Shown: positions 35,216 to 40,810 of the stretch, one piece after another
Numbering within the stretch: the first letter of the stretch is position 1
How the letters are laid out: every line of letters starts with the position of its first letter
Source: JAFAVZ01 sp036009105
GTDB taxonomy: Bacteria > Acidobacteriota > Thermoanaerobaculia > Gp7-AA8
Length of the DNA: 40,810 bases
Direction of reading: 5' to 3'
NCBI GenBank assembly: GCA_036009105.1
Contig: DASYMJ010000064.1
Coordinates: 1 to 40,810 of the forward strand
Translations under genes and position numbers: made by a program
Notes under the pieces: model-generated
Told to the model about the DNA's origin: nothing
Seen by the model: the letters and a program-made list of their open reading frames with translations, nothing else
Database searches by the model: none

Positions 35216-35294
35216 CAGTTGTCGGTCGTCAGCTGTCGGTTTACAGTGCGCCCCTTGCTTTTACTGGCAACCGATAACTGACAACCGACAACTG
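35216..35294. repeat. Heptamer-repeat hairpin 7 (GTTGTCG/GTTATCG family)
   Basis: The left arm (35216-35247) reads CA-GTTGTCG-GTCGTCA-GCTGTCG-GTTTACA-GT. The right arm (35263-35294) is the reverse complement of CA-GTTGTCG-GTTGTCA-GTTATCG-GTTGCCA-GT. The arms are 32 nt each, in register, with five mismatches and a 15-nt loop. It ends 5 nt before the ATG at 35300, leaving no room for a Shine-Dalgarno site. This is the clearest example of the class. Confidence 0.9.
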
Positions 35295-35299
35295 TTCCC

Positions 35300-35767
35300 A
35301 TGCAATTCACCGAAGATCACGTCCCCGTCGAGGGAATCCAGCAGACCATTCACGAGCTCGTCGAGCTGTACGGCGGCGAGCGCACCGGCTCCGGCGAGCG
35401 GGAGGAGCGGTTCACCCTTCCTCTGCGCCGCGGCGTGGCCATCGGCGGCGGGGTGGAGTGCACAGTGGCATGGGCACCTTCGGTCGACCCGGAGACCACG
35501 GTGACCCTCACCTGCGACCGCGACGTCGACGCGCCCCGAGCACAGCGGGTGGCCATGCTCGTGGCGGGCGTCATCGGCGGGCTGCTCTTCACCATCTGGC
35601 CGTTCTTCCCTCATCAGAAAGAGTTCGGCACCCTGGGGTGGATGGGCGGCCTGGTGGCGGTCTGCGTCTACTTTTTATCCCTGCGCAAGACGAGCGGCGG
35701 CATCGCCTGGGACTTTCTCCAGCGCGTGGTCCGCACCCAGCGCAACGGCGCGCTACCGGCTGAGTGA
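35300..35767 (+). CDS. Membrane protein with two helices, unrecognised
   Basis: 155-aa protein. The N-terminal ~90 residues are soluble (TIHELVELYGGERTGSGERE, VTLTCDRDVDAPRAQRV). Two hydrophobic helices follow (about 93-111, VAMLVAGVIGGLLFTIWPF, and 119-138, GTLGWMGGLVAVCVYFLSL) with a short loop, then a basic C-terminus. Both ends are therefore on the same side of the membrane, probably cytoplasmic. No family recognised. The last 15 bp overlap the 3' end of the convergent choice-of-anchor-X gene. It may be read through from the M61 gene across hairpin 7. Confidence 0.65.
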   Translation: MQFTEDHVPVEGIQQTIHELVELYGGERTGSGEREERFTLPLRRGVAIGGGVECTVAWAPSVDPETTVTLTCDRDVDAPRAQRVAMLVAGVIGGLLFTIWPFFPHQKEFGTLGWMGGLVAVCVYFLSLRKTSGGIAWDFLQRVVRTQRNGALPAE

Positions 35768-36850
35768 CACCTCCCGCTCCACCCGCCCGGCCACGCCCGG
35801 CGTGTCGAGGCCGAGCAGGCGCACGTCGAGGTGCAGCGACCGCGCGTTCGTGCCGAGCAGGGCCAGCGGGATCTCGACGGACAGCTCGCTCGGGCCGGTG
35901 ACGAGGGCGCGCGGCGCCTCGGCCCAGGCCAGGGCGGCGCGGGTGGTGGTGTCGGCGGCGATGACGTCGAAGCGGTAGTTCCCGGCAATGCGCACGTCGA
36001 CCGCGGCCGTGATGCGGAGCGCTTCGCCGCTCACCGTGGCGTGGATGGAGGCCGCGTCGAGATGAGCGGCATCGCGCTCGGCCATCAGCTCGCCGGAGCC
36101 GGTGCGGGCGAAGCGGGCGCCGGATGACGTGCGGCCGTCGGCCTCGAAGCGGACCTGCCAGAGGCCGGCCGCGTCCTGCGGGAGCTCGTTCAGCGTGACG
36201 GCGTAGATGCCGTCGTTTGCCGCGCCGTCGTCATGGCCGCCGTCATCGAACAGCTCGACGCTCTCCCCGGCTTTGCCGTTCGCGGGGGCGAGGCGGGCGG
36301 TGACCCGCCCCTCCGTCACGGCGTCCGTCCCCTCGCGGAGCTCGGCGTGGAGCGTGACCGGCTCGCCCGGCTGGCGGGAGAGCGGGGCGGCCCAGGTGGA
36401 GAGCGTGATCCGGCTCTCCGGCTCGGCGGCGACGACCGTCACCGCCTCCTGCACGGCCGCCTCCAACCGGTACGTCGCCGCTTCGGCCCGGGCGACGTGC
36501 AGCACCTGCTGCGAGCCGTTGCCGAGGCCGAGCTCGGTGCCGTCGAAGCGGAAACGCTGCAGCGAGCGGTCAGGCGACTGGACCGAGTCCGGCTCGAGCG
36601 TCCGGCCGGTCGGGGTGACGAGGCGCGCGCTCACGTTGCGCAGCGTCCAGACGATCATGCTGCTGTCGCCCGCGGCGGGTAGCTCGAGCGCCCGCGCATC
36701 AGGCGTCAGGGTGCGGGCGTACATCCGGGAGACGTTCGCCGGCGCGTGGGCGGCGGGCGGCTGGTAGACCTCGCCGGGAGCGAAAGTGCCGACCGAGTCG
36801 GCGGCGAAGAGCGAGGCGGGAAAGAGAGCAAGCGCGAACAGGATCTTCAT
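35753..36850 (-). CDS. Secreted choice-of-anchor X domain protein
   Basis: 365-aa exported protein with a signal peptide (KILFALALFPASLFAADS). The mature chain is beta-rich, with the typical choice-of-anchor-X core ESVELFDDGGHDDGAANDG followed by IYAVTLNELPQDAAG, and an N-terminal region LRNVSARLVTPTGRTLEPDS. Proteins of this group are thought to be cell-surface or secreted; the domain name reflects association with varied C-terminal anchors, but no sorting signal is seen here. The ATG at 36850 has AGGTGA 5 nt upstream. It lies 17 bp after the lipase-like gene on the same strand, so the two are probably made and exported together. Confidence 0.8.
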   Translation of the reverse strand: MKILFALALFPASLFAADSVGTFAPGEVYQPPAAHAPANVSRMYARTLTPDARALELPAAGDSSMIVWTLRNVSARLVTPTGRTLEPDSVQSPDRSLQRFRFDGTELGLGNGSQQVLHVARAEAATYRLEAAVQEAVTVVAAEPESRITLSTWAAPLSRQPGEPVTLHAELREGTDAVTEGRVTARLAPANGKAGESVELFDDGGHDDGAANDGIYAVTLNELPQDAAGLWQVRFEADGRTSSGARFARTGSGELMAERDAAHLDAASIHATVSGEALRITAAVDVRIAGNYRFDVIAADTTTRAALAWAEAPRALVTGPSELSVEIPLALLGTNARSLHLDVRLLGLDTPGVAGRVEREVSLSR

Positions 36851-36867
36851 CAGTGTCACCTCGTTCT

Positions 36868-37686
36868 TCAAAAGTCGGTCGCCAGGGAGTCGCCGATCTT
36901 CTTGTAGTCGTTGCGCCGGTTGTGATGGTGGTTCGCCAGGGTGGTGAACCAGACCGTGCCCACCGCCTGCGCGCTGTACTGCGAGACCATGCCGTCGTCC
37001 TCGCCCGGCATCCCCACCACGCCGGAGAGCGTCGCCAGGCCATAGTCCTCGGAGTGGATGAAGTCGTTCCACAGGCCGGTGCCGGCGATGTTGTAGACCG
37101 TCTTCGGCAGCGCCGGCCGCCCGGCCGAGCCCTTGAGGTAATACTGGTTGTAGTAGGTCATCGAGCCGGTGGAGCAGTTCTTCGTCGCGTCGTTGTTCTG
37201 GCCGACCAGATCGACCAGCCAGCCGGTCAGCCACGAGCCGGACAGCGTCCCGGCCAGGTTCGCCGCCTCCGAGCCGGCGTTCGGCGGCGCGATGCTGTTC
37301 ACCCAGCGGATGCGGCTGATGATCGGCTGGTAGCGCGAGTCGTACGTCGGGTTGGAGAGGATCCAGCGGATGACCACGCCGCCGAAGGAGTGCGTCTCGA
37401 CCACGATGTCGTCGATCGCATTCGCATTCATCCAGCTGTAGATCTGTGCGGCGACCTGGTTGCCGGCCACCCACATGTATTGCGTCCCGTCGTAGCCGCA
37501 GACGAGATAGGGGATGGTGAACGCCTTGGTCGTGGCCCGGAGCATGTCTTCACCCCAGTAGGCGCGGGCGACGGAGGCTTGGGCGAGGTTCGCCCCTCCT
37601 TTACCGTGGATGAAGACCACCCCGGTCTTCGCGGACGCGGTGACGGCGGAGAGAGTGAGCAGAAGGACGACGAGCGCTCGTTTCAT
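36868..37686 (-). CDS. Secreted alpha/beta-hydrolase (lipase-like)
   Basis: 272-aa exported alpha/beta hydrolase. Signal peptide KRALVVLLLTLSAVTASA. The oxyanion segment is GVVFIHGKGG, the nucleophile elbow is VVETHSFGGVVIRW with Ser100, and a late HSEDYGLATLSGVVGMPGEDDGMV probably carries the acid, with the catalytic His in ANHHHNRRNDY. The layout is like triacylglycerol lipases or PGAP1-like esterases, but the substrate is not predictable. ATG at 37686. Downstream, after 17 bp, comes the choice-of-anchor-X gene. Both products are predicted to be exported, so a surface or secreted esterase with a partner or binding module is plausible (inference). Confidence 0.82.
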   Translation of the reverse strand: MKRALVVLLLTLSAVTASAKTGVVFIHGKGGANLAQASVARAYWGEDMLRATTKAFTIPYLVCGYDGTQYMWVAGNQVAAQIYSWMNANAIDDIVVETHSFGGVVIRWILSNPTYDSRYQPIISRIRWVNSIAPPNAGSEAANLAGTLSGSWLTGWLVDLVGQNNDATKNCSTGSMTYYNQYYLKGSAGRPALPKTVYNIAGTGLWNDFIHSEDYGLATLSGVVGMPGEDDGMVSQYSAQAVGTVWFTTLANHHHNRRNDYKKIGDSLATDF

Positions 37687-37833
37687 GCGCCGCCTCTACT
37701 TCAATGCCGGTGCCGCATGTCCGACCACGAAGAATGAATGAGTTACGCCACGGGTGGGTACGGGATTGAGCACTCCGCGGGCAGCGGGTGGGTCGTAACT
37801 TGCGCCCGAGGGTGCGAAAATGAACCGCCATTC

Positions 37834-37895
37834 AGCGGGCAGCGAGCAGGAAACACTGTCGACCAGGTTCTCCTGCTCGCCGCTCGCTGCCCGCT
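37834..37895. repeat. Heptamer-repeat hairpin 8 (TGCTCGC/TGCCCGC family)
   Basis: The left arm (37834-37851) reads A-GCGGGCA-GCGAGCA-GGA. The right arm (37871-37895) reads TCC-TGCTCGC-CGCTCGC-TGCCCGC-T, perfectly complementary except for one extra 7-mer (CGCTCGC). It ends 3 bp before the acyl-CoA dehydrogenase stop codon. The exact one-unit difference between arms is what slippage of a 7-bp tandem repeat would produce. Confidence 0.85.
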
Positions 37896-37898
37896 TGG

Positions 37899-39080
37899 TT
37901 ACAGCCGATCGGTCAGAATCGTCTTGGCGATCGTTGCCAGCTGCATGTTCGACGTGCCCTCGTAGATCTTGCCGATCTTCGAGTCGCGCCAGAACTTCTC
38001 CACCGGGTACTCCTTGGTGTAGCCGTTGCCGCCGAAGATCTCGACGGCCACGGAGGTCACCCGCTCGCACACCTGGGAGGAGAAGAGCTTCGCCTGCGCC
38101 GCCTCGCGCAGGAACGGCTTGCCGGCGTCCTTGAGGCGGGCTGCGTTATAGACGAGCAGGCGCGCCGCCTCCAGCTCCGTCGCGGCTTGGGCGATCTGGA
38201 ACTGGATGCCCTGGAACTCGGAGATCGGCTTGCCGAACTGCTTGCGCTCCTTGGAGTAGGCCACCGCGTACTCCAGCGCTCCCCGCGCGACGCCGATCAT
38301 CTGCGCGCCGATGCCGATGCGCCCTTCGTTCAGCGTCTCGATGGCGATCTTGTAGCCCTTGCCCGGCTCGCCCAGGACGTTTTCCTTCGGCACGCGGCAC
38401 TCTTCCAGGATCAGCTCGCAGGTGGAGGAGGCCCGGATGCCGGTCTTGTCCTCTTTCTTCCCGACGCGGAAGCCGGGAAAGTCGCGCTCGATGAGGAACG
38501 CGGTGATGCCCTTGTAGCCGGCATCCGGATTCGCGTTCGCAAAGACGATGAACACCCCCGCCTCGGCCGCGTTCGTGATCCACAGCTTCTGGCCGTTGAG
38601 CACCCAGTGATCGCCCTTGTCCTCCGCTTTCAGCGCCAGCGCGAACGCATCCGACCCCGACCCGGCCTCGGACAGCGCATAGGCGCCCACCGTATCGGCG
38701 GAGAGCATGGGCAGGTACTTCGACTTCTGGTCGTCGTTCCCCCAGCGGAGGATGGCGTTGTTGACGAGGGTGTTCTGGACGTCGACCAGCACGCCGCAGG
38801 AAGCGTCGACGTGCGAGAGCTCTTCCACCACGAGGACGGCATTGAAGAAGGTGGATCCGGCGCCGCCCCAGCGGTCCGGCACTTCGATGCCCATGATGCC
38901 GAGCTCGAAGAAGCTCTTGATGAGGTCGGGATCCATCGTCGCGTCGTGGTCCATCCTGTGGACGAGCGGGCGGATCTTCTCGATGGCGAAGTCGCGCACG
39001 CTCTGCTGGAACATCTGCTCTTCTTCGGAAAGGAGCGTGAGCGGCGCGCCCGGGACGATGTCGATGGTGGCAGTGGTCAT
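37899..39080 (-). CDS. Short/branched-chain acyl-CoA dehydrogenase
   Basis: FAD enzyme of 393 aa that oxidises acyl-CoAs, most similar in motifs to the short/branched-chain (2-methylbutyryl-CoA) group of isoleucine breakdown. Landmarks: AYALSEAGSGSDAFALALKA, WVLNGQKLWITNAAEAGVFI, GYKGITAFLIERD, GIRASSTCELILEECRVP, NEGRIGIGAQMIGVARGALE, FGGNGYTKEYPVEKFWRDSK, and IGKIYEGTSN with catalytic Glu374. The ATG at 39080 has GGAGG 7 nt upstream. It stands alone with no ETF or thiolase genes nearby. Substrate specificity within the short-chain group is inferred from motif similarity only. Confidence 0.93.
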   Translation of the reverse strand: MTTATIDIVPGAPLTLLSEEEQMFQQSVRDFAIEKIRPLVHRMDHDATMDPDLIKSFFELGIMGIEVPDRWGGAGSTFFNAVLVVEELSHVDASCGVLVDVQNTLVNNAILRWGNDDQKSKYLPMLSADTVGAYALSEAGSGSDAFALALKAEDKGDHWVLNGQKLWITNAAEAGVFIVFANANPDAGYKGITAFLIERDFPGFRVGKKEDKTGIRASSTCELILEECRVPKENVLGEPGKGYKIAIETLNEGRIGIGAQMIGVARGALEYAVAYSKERKQFGKPISEFQGIQFQIAQAATELEAARLLVYNAARLKDAGKPFLREAAQAKLFSSQVCERVTSVAVEIFGGNGYTKEYPVEKFWRDSKIGKIYEGTSNMQLATIAKTILTDRL

Positions 39081-39152
39081 GAGGTGGCCTCCGGAAGATG
39101 TGGCGGGGGCGAATGATATCCGAAGGAGGCGGTAGGATGGGGCCGAGGCGGA

Positions 39153-40244
39153 ATGATGGATGAGAAGGTGCTGGACGCGGCGCAGGAGCTGTACGAAGTG
39201 TTACGCGGAGCGATCAAGTCGGGATGGGACAACGAGGAGGAGAAGCGCTACAAAGCCAGCCGCCGCAAGCTGCTGGAGGGGATCGGCCGCGAGGCCCTTC
39301 CACCGATTGTGCAGAACGCCAGAACACTTGACGAGGCGGTCGATTCTGTTCGAGACACCAATCGAACAGCCCCGAGCGGCGTCTTGCTGATCAACATTCG
39401 TGTCGCCTTCGACGCGTTCTTCGCGCGGCTCGAATCGGCGGTGAGAAGCGTTCCGCAACCGCTTCCTCCTGGCCCGCCCCTCATTGTCGATAGCAAAGCG
39501 CCTCGCCGCGATCCCTCCTGCCCGCGCATCTTCATCAGCCACCGCAGCGACGACGTGCAGTTGGCCCAGGCGTTGGTCGATCTGCTCGTCTTCTCCATGC
39601 GCCTCGAGCCGGAAGTCGTCCGCTGCACGAGCGTGCCGGGGCACGATCTGCGGGGCGGGGAGCGCACGGACGACCGGCTGCGGCAGGAGATCGCGGACGC
39701 GGAGATCTTCCTTGCATTGGTGACGCCGGCCAGCCTCCGATCGCACTTCGTGCTCTTCGAGCTCGGCGCGCGGTGGGGCATCGAGCCGCGTTCCAGCGAC
39801 GGACCGTTGCGGTTCATCCCGCTGATCGGTCGCGGGCTGGACGCCGGCAAACTTCCGCGTCCGCTGGCCGACTTCAACTGCCTCGATCTACGCGAGGAGG
39901 GGGACGTGGCGCATCTGCTGGCCGAAATCTCCTCCAGTCTGAGCGTGCCGCTGACGTCCGAGGCGGCGCGGACGCGGCATGTGAGGCGAGTGACGGCCAA
40001 GGCCTCGGACGTGCCGGACCCCAGCCAGTTTTCGCAGCACGAGCAGCGGATCCTCCGCGCCCTCTTCTCGGAGAACGAGGGGCGCTTTCTGACGTGGTAC
40101 CGGCAGGATGCGGACTACGGCAGGGCCCTGGCCTCGCTCACCGCGCGCGAGCTGATCCGCGAGAGCGACGGCAAGTTCGTCCTGCGCAGCAAAGGCCGCG
40201 CCGCGGCCGCGGCGTATCTGGCGACGCTCCTGGAGGAAGCGTAG
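39153..40244 (+). CDS. TIR-domain protein with C-terminal winged helix
   Basis: 363 aa. An N-terminal helical region (1-120) is followed by a bacterial TIR domain (about 124-245): RIFISHRSDDVQLAQALVDL (125-144), the BB-loop-like CTSVPGHDLRGGERTDD, IFLALVTPASLRSHFVLFEL with Glu203 in the catalytic position, and ARWG. TIR domains of this kind hydrolyse NAD+ and often act in anti-phage or cell-death systems. The C-terminal part (about 293-360, QFSQHEQRILRALFSENEGR, ASLTARELIRESDGKFVLRS) looks like a winged-helix DNA-binding module. There is no partner gene of Thoeris, CBASS or Argonaute type next to it. GAGG lies 4 nt before the first of two adjacent ATGs. The stop is 3 bp from the tRNA-Leu gene. 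Confidence 0.87.
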   Translation: MMDEKVLDAAQELYEVLRGAIKSGWDNEEEKRYKASRRKLLEGIGREALPPIVQNARTLDEAVDSVRDTNRTAPSGVLLINIRVAFDAFFARLESAVRSVPQPLPPGPPLIVDSKAPRRDPSCPRIFISHRSDDVQLAQALVDLLVFSMRLEPEVVRCTSVPGHDLRGGERTDDRLRQEIADAEIFLALVTPASLRSHFVLFELGARWGIEPRSSDGPLRFIPLIGRGLDAGKLPRPLADFNCLDLREEGDVAHLLAEISSSLSVPLTSEAARTRHVRRVTAKASDVPDPSQFSQHEQRILRALFSENEGRFLTWYRQDADYGRALASLTARELIRESDGKFVLRSKGRAAAAAYLATLLEEA

Positions 40245-40247
40245 CGC

Positions 40248-40336
40248 TGGTGCCCCGGGCCGGGATCGAACCGGCATGTCCCGTACGGGACGAGGGATTT
40301 TAAGTCCCTTGCGTCTGCCCATTCCGCCACCGGGGC
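40248..40336 (-). tRNA. tRNA-Leu (anticodon TAA)
   Basis: 89-nt class II tRNA with encoded CCA. The acceptor arms GCCCCGG and CCGGGGC pair perfectly over 7 bp with discriminator A. The anticodon stem AGGGA/TCCCT encloses CTTAAAA (anticodon TAA). A long variable arm (GTCCC GTAC GGGAC) and a T-arm GCCGG-TTCGATC-CCGGC complete it. The 3' end faces the TIR gene. A TATGAT box at 40345-40350 (minus strand) may be its -10. Confidence 0.97.
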
Positions 40337-40355
40337 CGGGCCGCATCATAACAGC

Positions 40356-40408
40356 GTCAACGTGTTGACCTTCCCCGCCGGCGGGCCTAATCTACCGTTG
40401 ATCAACGG
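40356..40408 (+). promoter_or_regulatory. Promoter with two palindromic putative operators
   Basis: TTGACC (40365-40370), a 17-bp spacer and TAATCT (40388-40393) form a good sigma-70-type promoter for the zinc-finger gene. Palindrome 1, GTCAAC-GT-GTTGAC (40356-40369), overlaps the -35. Palindrome 2, CCGTTGATCAACGG (40395-40408, perfect 14 bp), overlaps the predicted transcription start. Both contain GTTGA half-sites, and their centres are 39 bp apart. Confidence 0.6.
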
Positions 40409-40473
40409 ATGGTGGGCGCGGGCGCGGATCGTGGCTGGTAGTCACGGGCAACGGGGCGAAGCGCAATCAGCGG

Positions 40474-40485
40474 CGTTGATCGACG
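40474..40485. promoter_or_regulatory. Third GTTGA palindrome (putative operator)
   Basis: CGTTGATCGACG is palindromic at 10 of 12 positions and resembles palindrome 2. Its centre lies 78 bp downstream of that of palindrome 2, exactly twice the 39-bp spacing between palindromes 1 and 2. It is in the leader of the zinc-finger gene. Confidence 0.4.
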
Positions 40486-40512
40486 ACGGAACGGGAAGGG
40501 GAGGAGTGGGAG

Positions 40513-40779
40513 ATGGGCAACTGTTCCTGGTGCGGCCGTCAATTTCCGAAGACGCGGGCCACCCGCAAATACTGCACTCCGCGCTGCAAGACCAACGCGT
40601 GCCTGGGGCGAAAGCCGAGCCGGATCAGAGCGGCCGACGTCGCCGCGCTCTATGAGCTGCTGGAGGAAGAGTTCCCCTCGGCCGCGGCGCTGCAGGAGCG
40701 GCTGCGCACGATCCTGGCGCCGGAGAGCGATGCGGTGCCGCTGGTGGAGGGAAGGCCGCTGGTGCCGCGGCTGGATTGA
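40513..40779 (+). CDS. Small zinc-finger protein, unrecognised
   Basis: 88-aa basic protein. Cys4-x2-Cys7 and Cys21-x3-Cys25 (NCSWCGRQF and RKYCTPRCK) form a likely four-Cys zinc site of the TRASH/MYM-like treble-clef kind often found in small DNA- or RNA-binding proteins. After a basic linker (GRKPSRIR) comes one amphipathic helical region (AADVAALYELLEEEFPSAAA) that could dimerise. The ATG at 40513 has purine-rich GGGGAGGAG upstream. The gene is preceded by a clear promoter with GTTGA palindromes, so its regulation may be autogenous (inference). It ends 9 bp before the A-tract of a terminator. Confidence 0.75.
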   Translation: MGNCSWCGRQFPKTRATRKYCTPRCKTNACLGRKPSRIRAADVAALYELLEEEFPSAAALQERLRTILAPESDAVPLVEGRPLVPRLD

Positions 40780-40788
40780 GGACAAACG

Positions 40789-40810
40789 AAAAAAGGGCGC
40801 CGCGAGCGGC
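40789..40810. terminator. Rho-independent terminator, cut by the window edge
   Basis: A6 (40789-40794) followed by GGGCGCCGCGAGCGGC. On the minus strand this is a GCCGC-TC-GCGGC hairpin running into GCCC and T6, a terminator for a convergent gene beyond the edge. If the stem continues to GCCC and Ts it would serve both strands. Confidence 0.6.

Noticed and set aside
37741..37800. AGTTACG...CGTAACT inverted repeat
   Set aside because: Only 7 bp pair, and the inner CCCACCCG copies are direct, not inverted, so I did not count it with the heptamer hairpins.
39081..40336. Integration (attL/attR) repeats flanking the TIR gene
   Set aside because: I looked for a copy of the tRNA-Leu 3' end upstream of the TIR gene and saw none, and there is no integrase in the window.

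Overview
The window is a high-GC bacterial chromosome segment with densely packed genes and no phage, plasmid or insertion-sequence genes. The gene content suggests a free-living heterotroph, most likely Acidobacteriota-like (a Thermoanaerobaculia-type lineage is my guess). The pointers are membrane Ser/Thr kinases carrying TolB-like and TPR modules, a giant kinase/sigma-54 regulator, secreted DUF11 and choice-of-anchor proteins, an M61 peptidase and solitary lipoproteins. No rRNA or taxon marker settles this.

Layout. 1-2.1 kb: an AidB-like acyl-CoA dehydrogenase converging on an SRPBCC protein, then a REPIN-like doublet. 2.1-5.3 kb: a translationally coupled clpS-clpA-aat operon, the bacterial N-degron pathway in one transcript. 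5.3-5.8 kb: a decayed ornithine-cyclodeaminase-family pseudogene. 5.9-10.6 kb: peptidase E, a ChrB-like protein, a UvrD-family helicase coupled to a DUF985 cupin, and a small membrane protein. 10.7-15.3 kb: a DUF11 exported protein, a polytopic membrane protein, a small exported protein, an RluA-family pseudouridine synthase and a small membrane protein. 15.3-20.2 kb: a five-gene minus-strand operon with 0-4 bp junctions (AP-superfamily hydrolase, nucleotidyltransferase, an 82-aa tandem-motif protein, SpoIIE-type phosphatase, D-amino-acid transaminase). 20.4-25.5 kb: a peptide-binding lipoprotein, GlpX, a membrane glycosyltransferase-like protein and an unrecognised protein. 25.6-33.5 kb: two divergent kinase genes, the second a 1756-aa kinase/ATPase/TPR/GAF/sigma-54-activator/Fis fusion. 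33.5-39.1 kb: M61 peptidase, membrane protein, a lipase plus choice-of-anchor-X pair, and a short/branched-chain acyl-CoA dehydrogenase. 39.1-40.8 kb: a TIR-winged-helix protein ending 3 bp from a tRNA-Leu(TAA), then a small zinc-finger protein behind a palindrome-rich promoter.

The most unusual signal is not a protein. Eight intergenic gaps (about 5.83, 7.54, 13.51, 20.27, 21.93, 28.01, 35.22 and 37.83 kb) are filled by imperfect hairpins whose arms are tandem repeats with a 7-nt period. The heptamer differs from site to site, yet both arms at one site use the same heptamer. They usually begin and end within a few bases of start or stop codons, in convergent, divergent and co-directional gaps alike. 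Two further gaps hold GTAG-type REP palindromes. Almost every sizeable gap between transcription units is thus occupied by one of two palindromic repeat classes.
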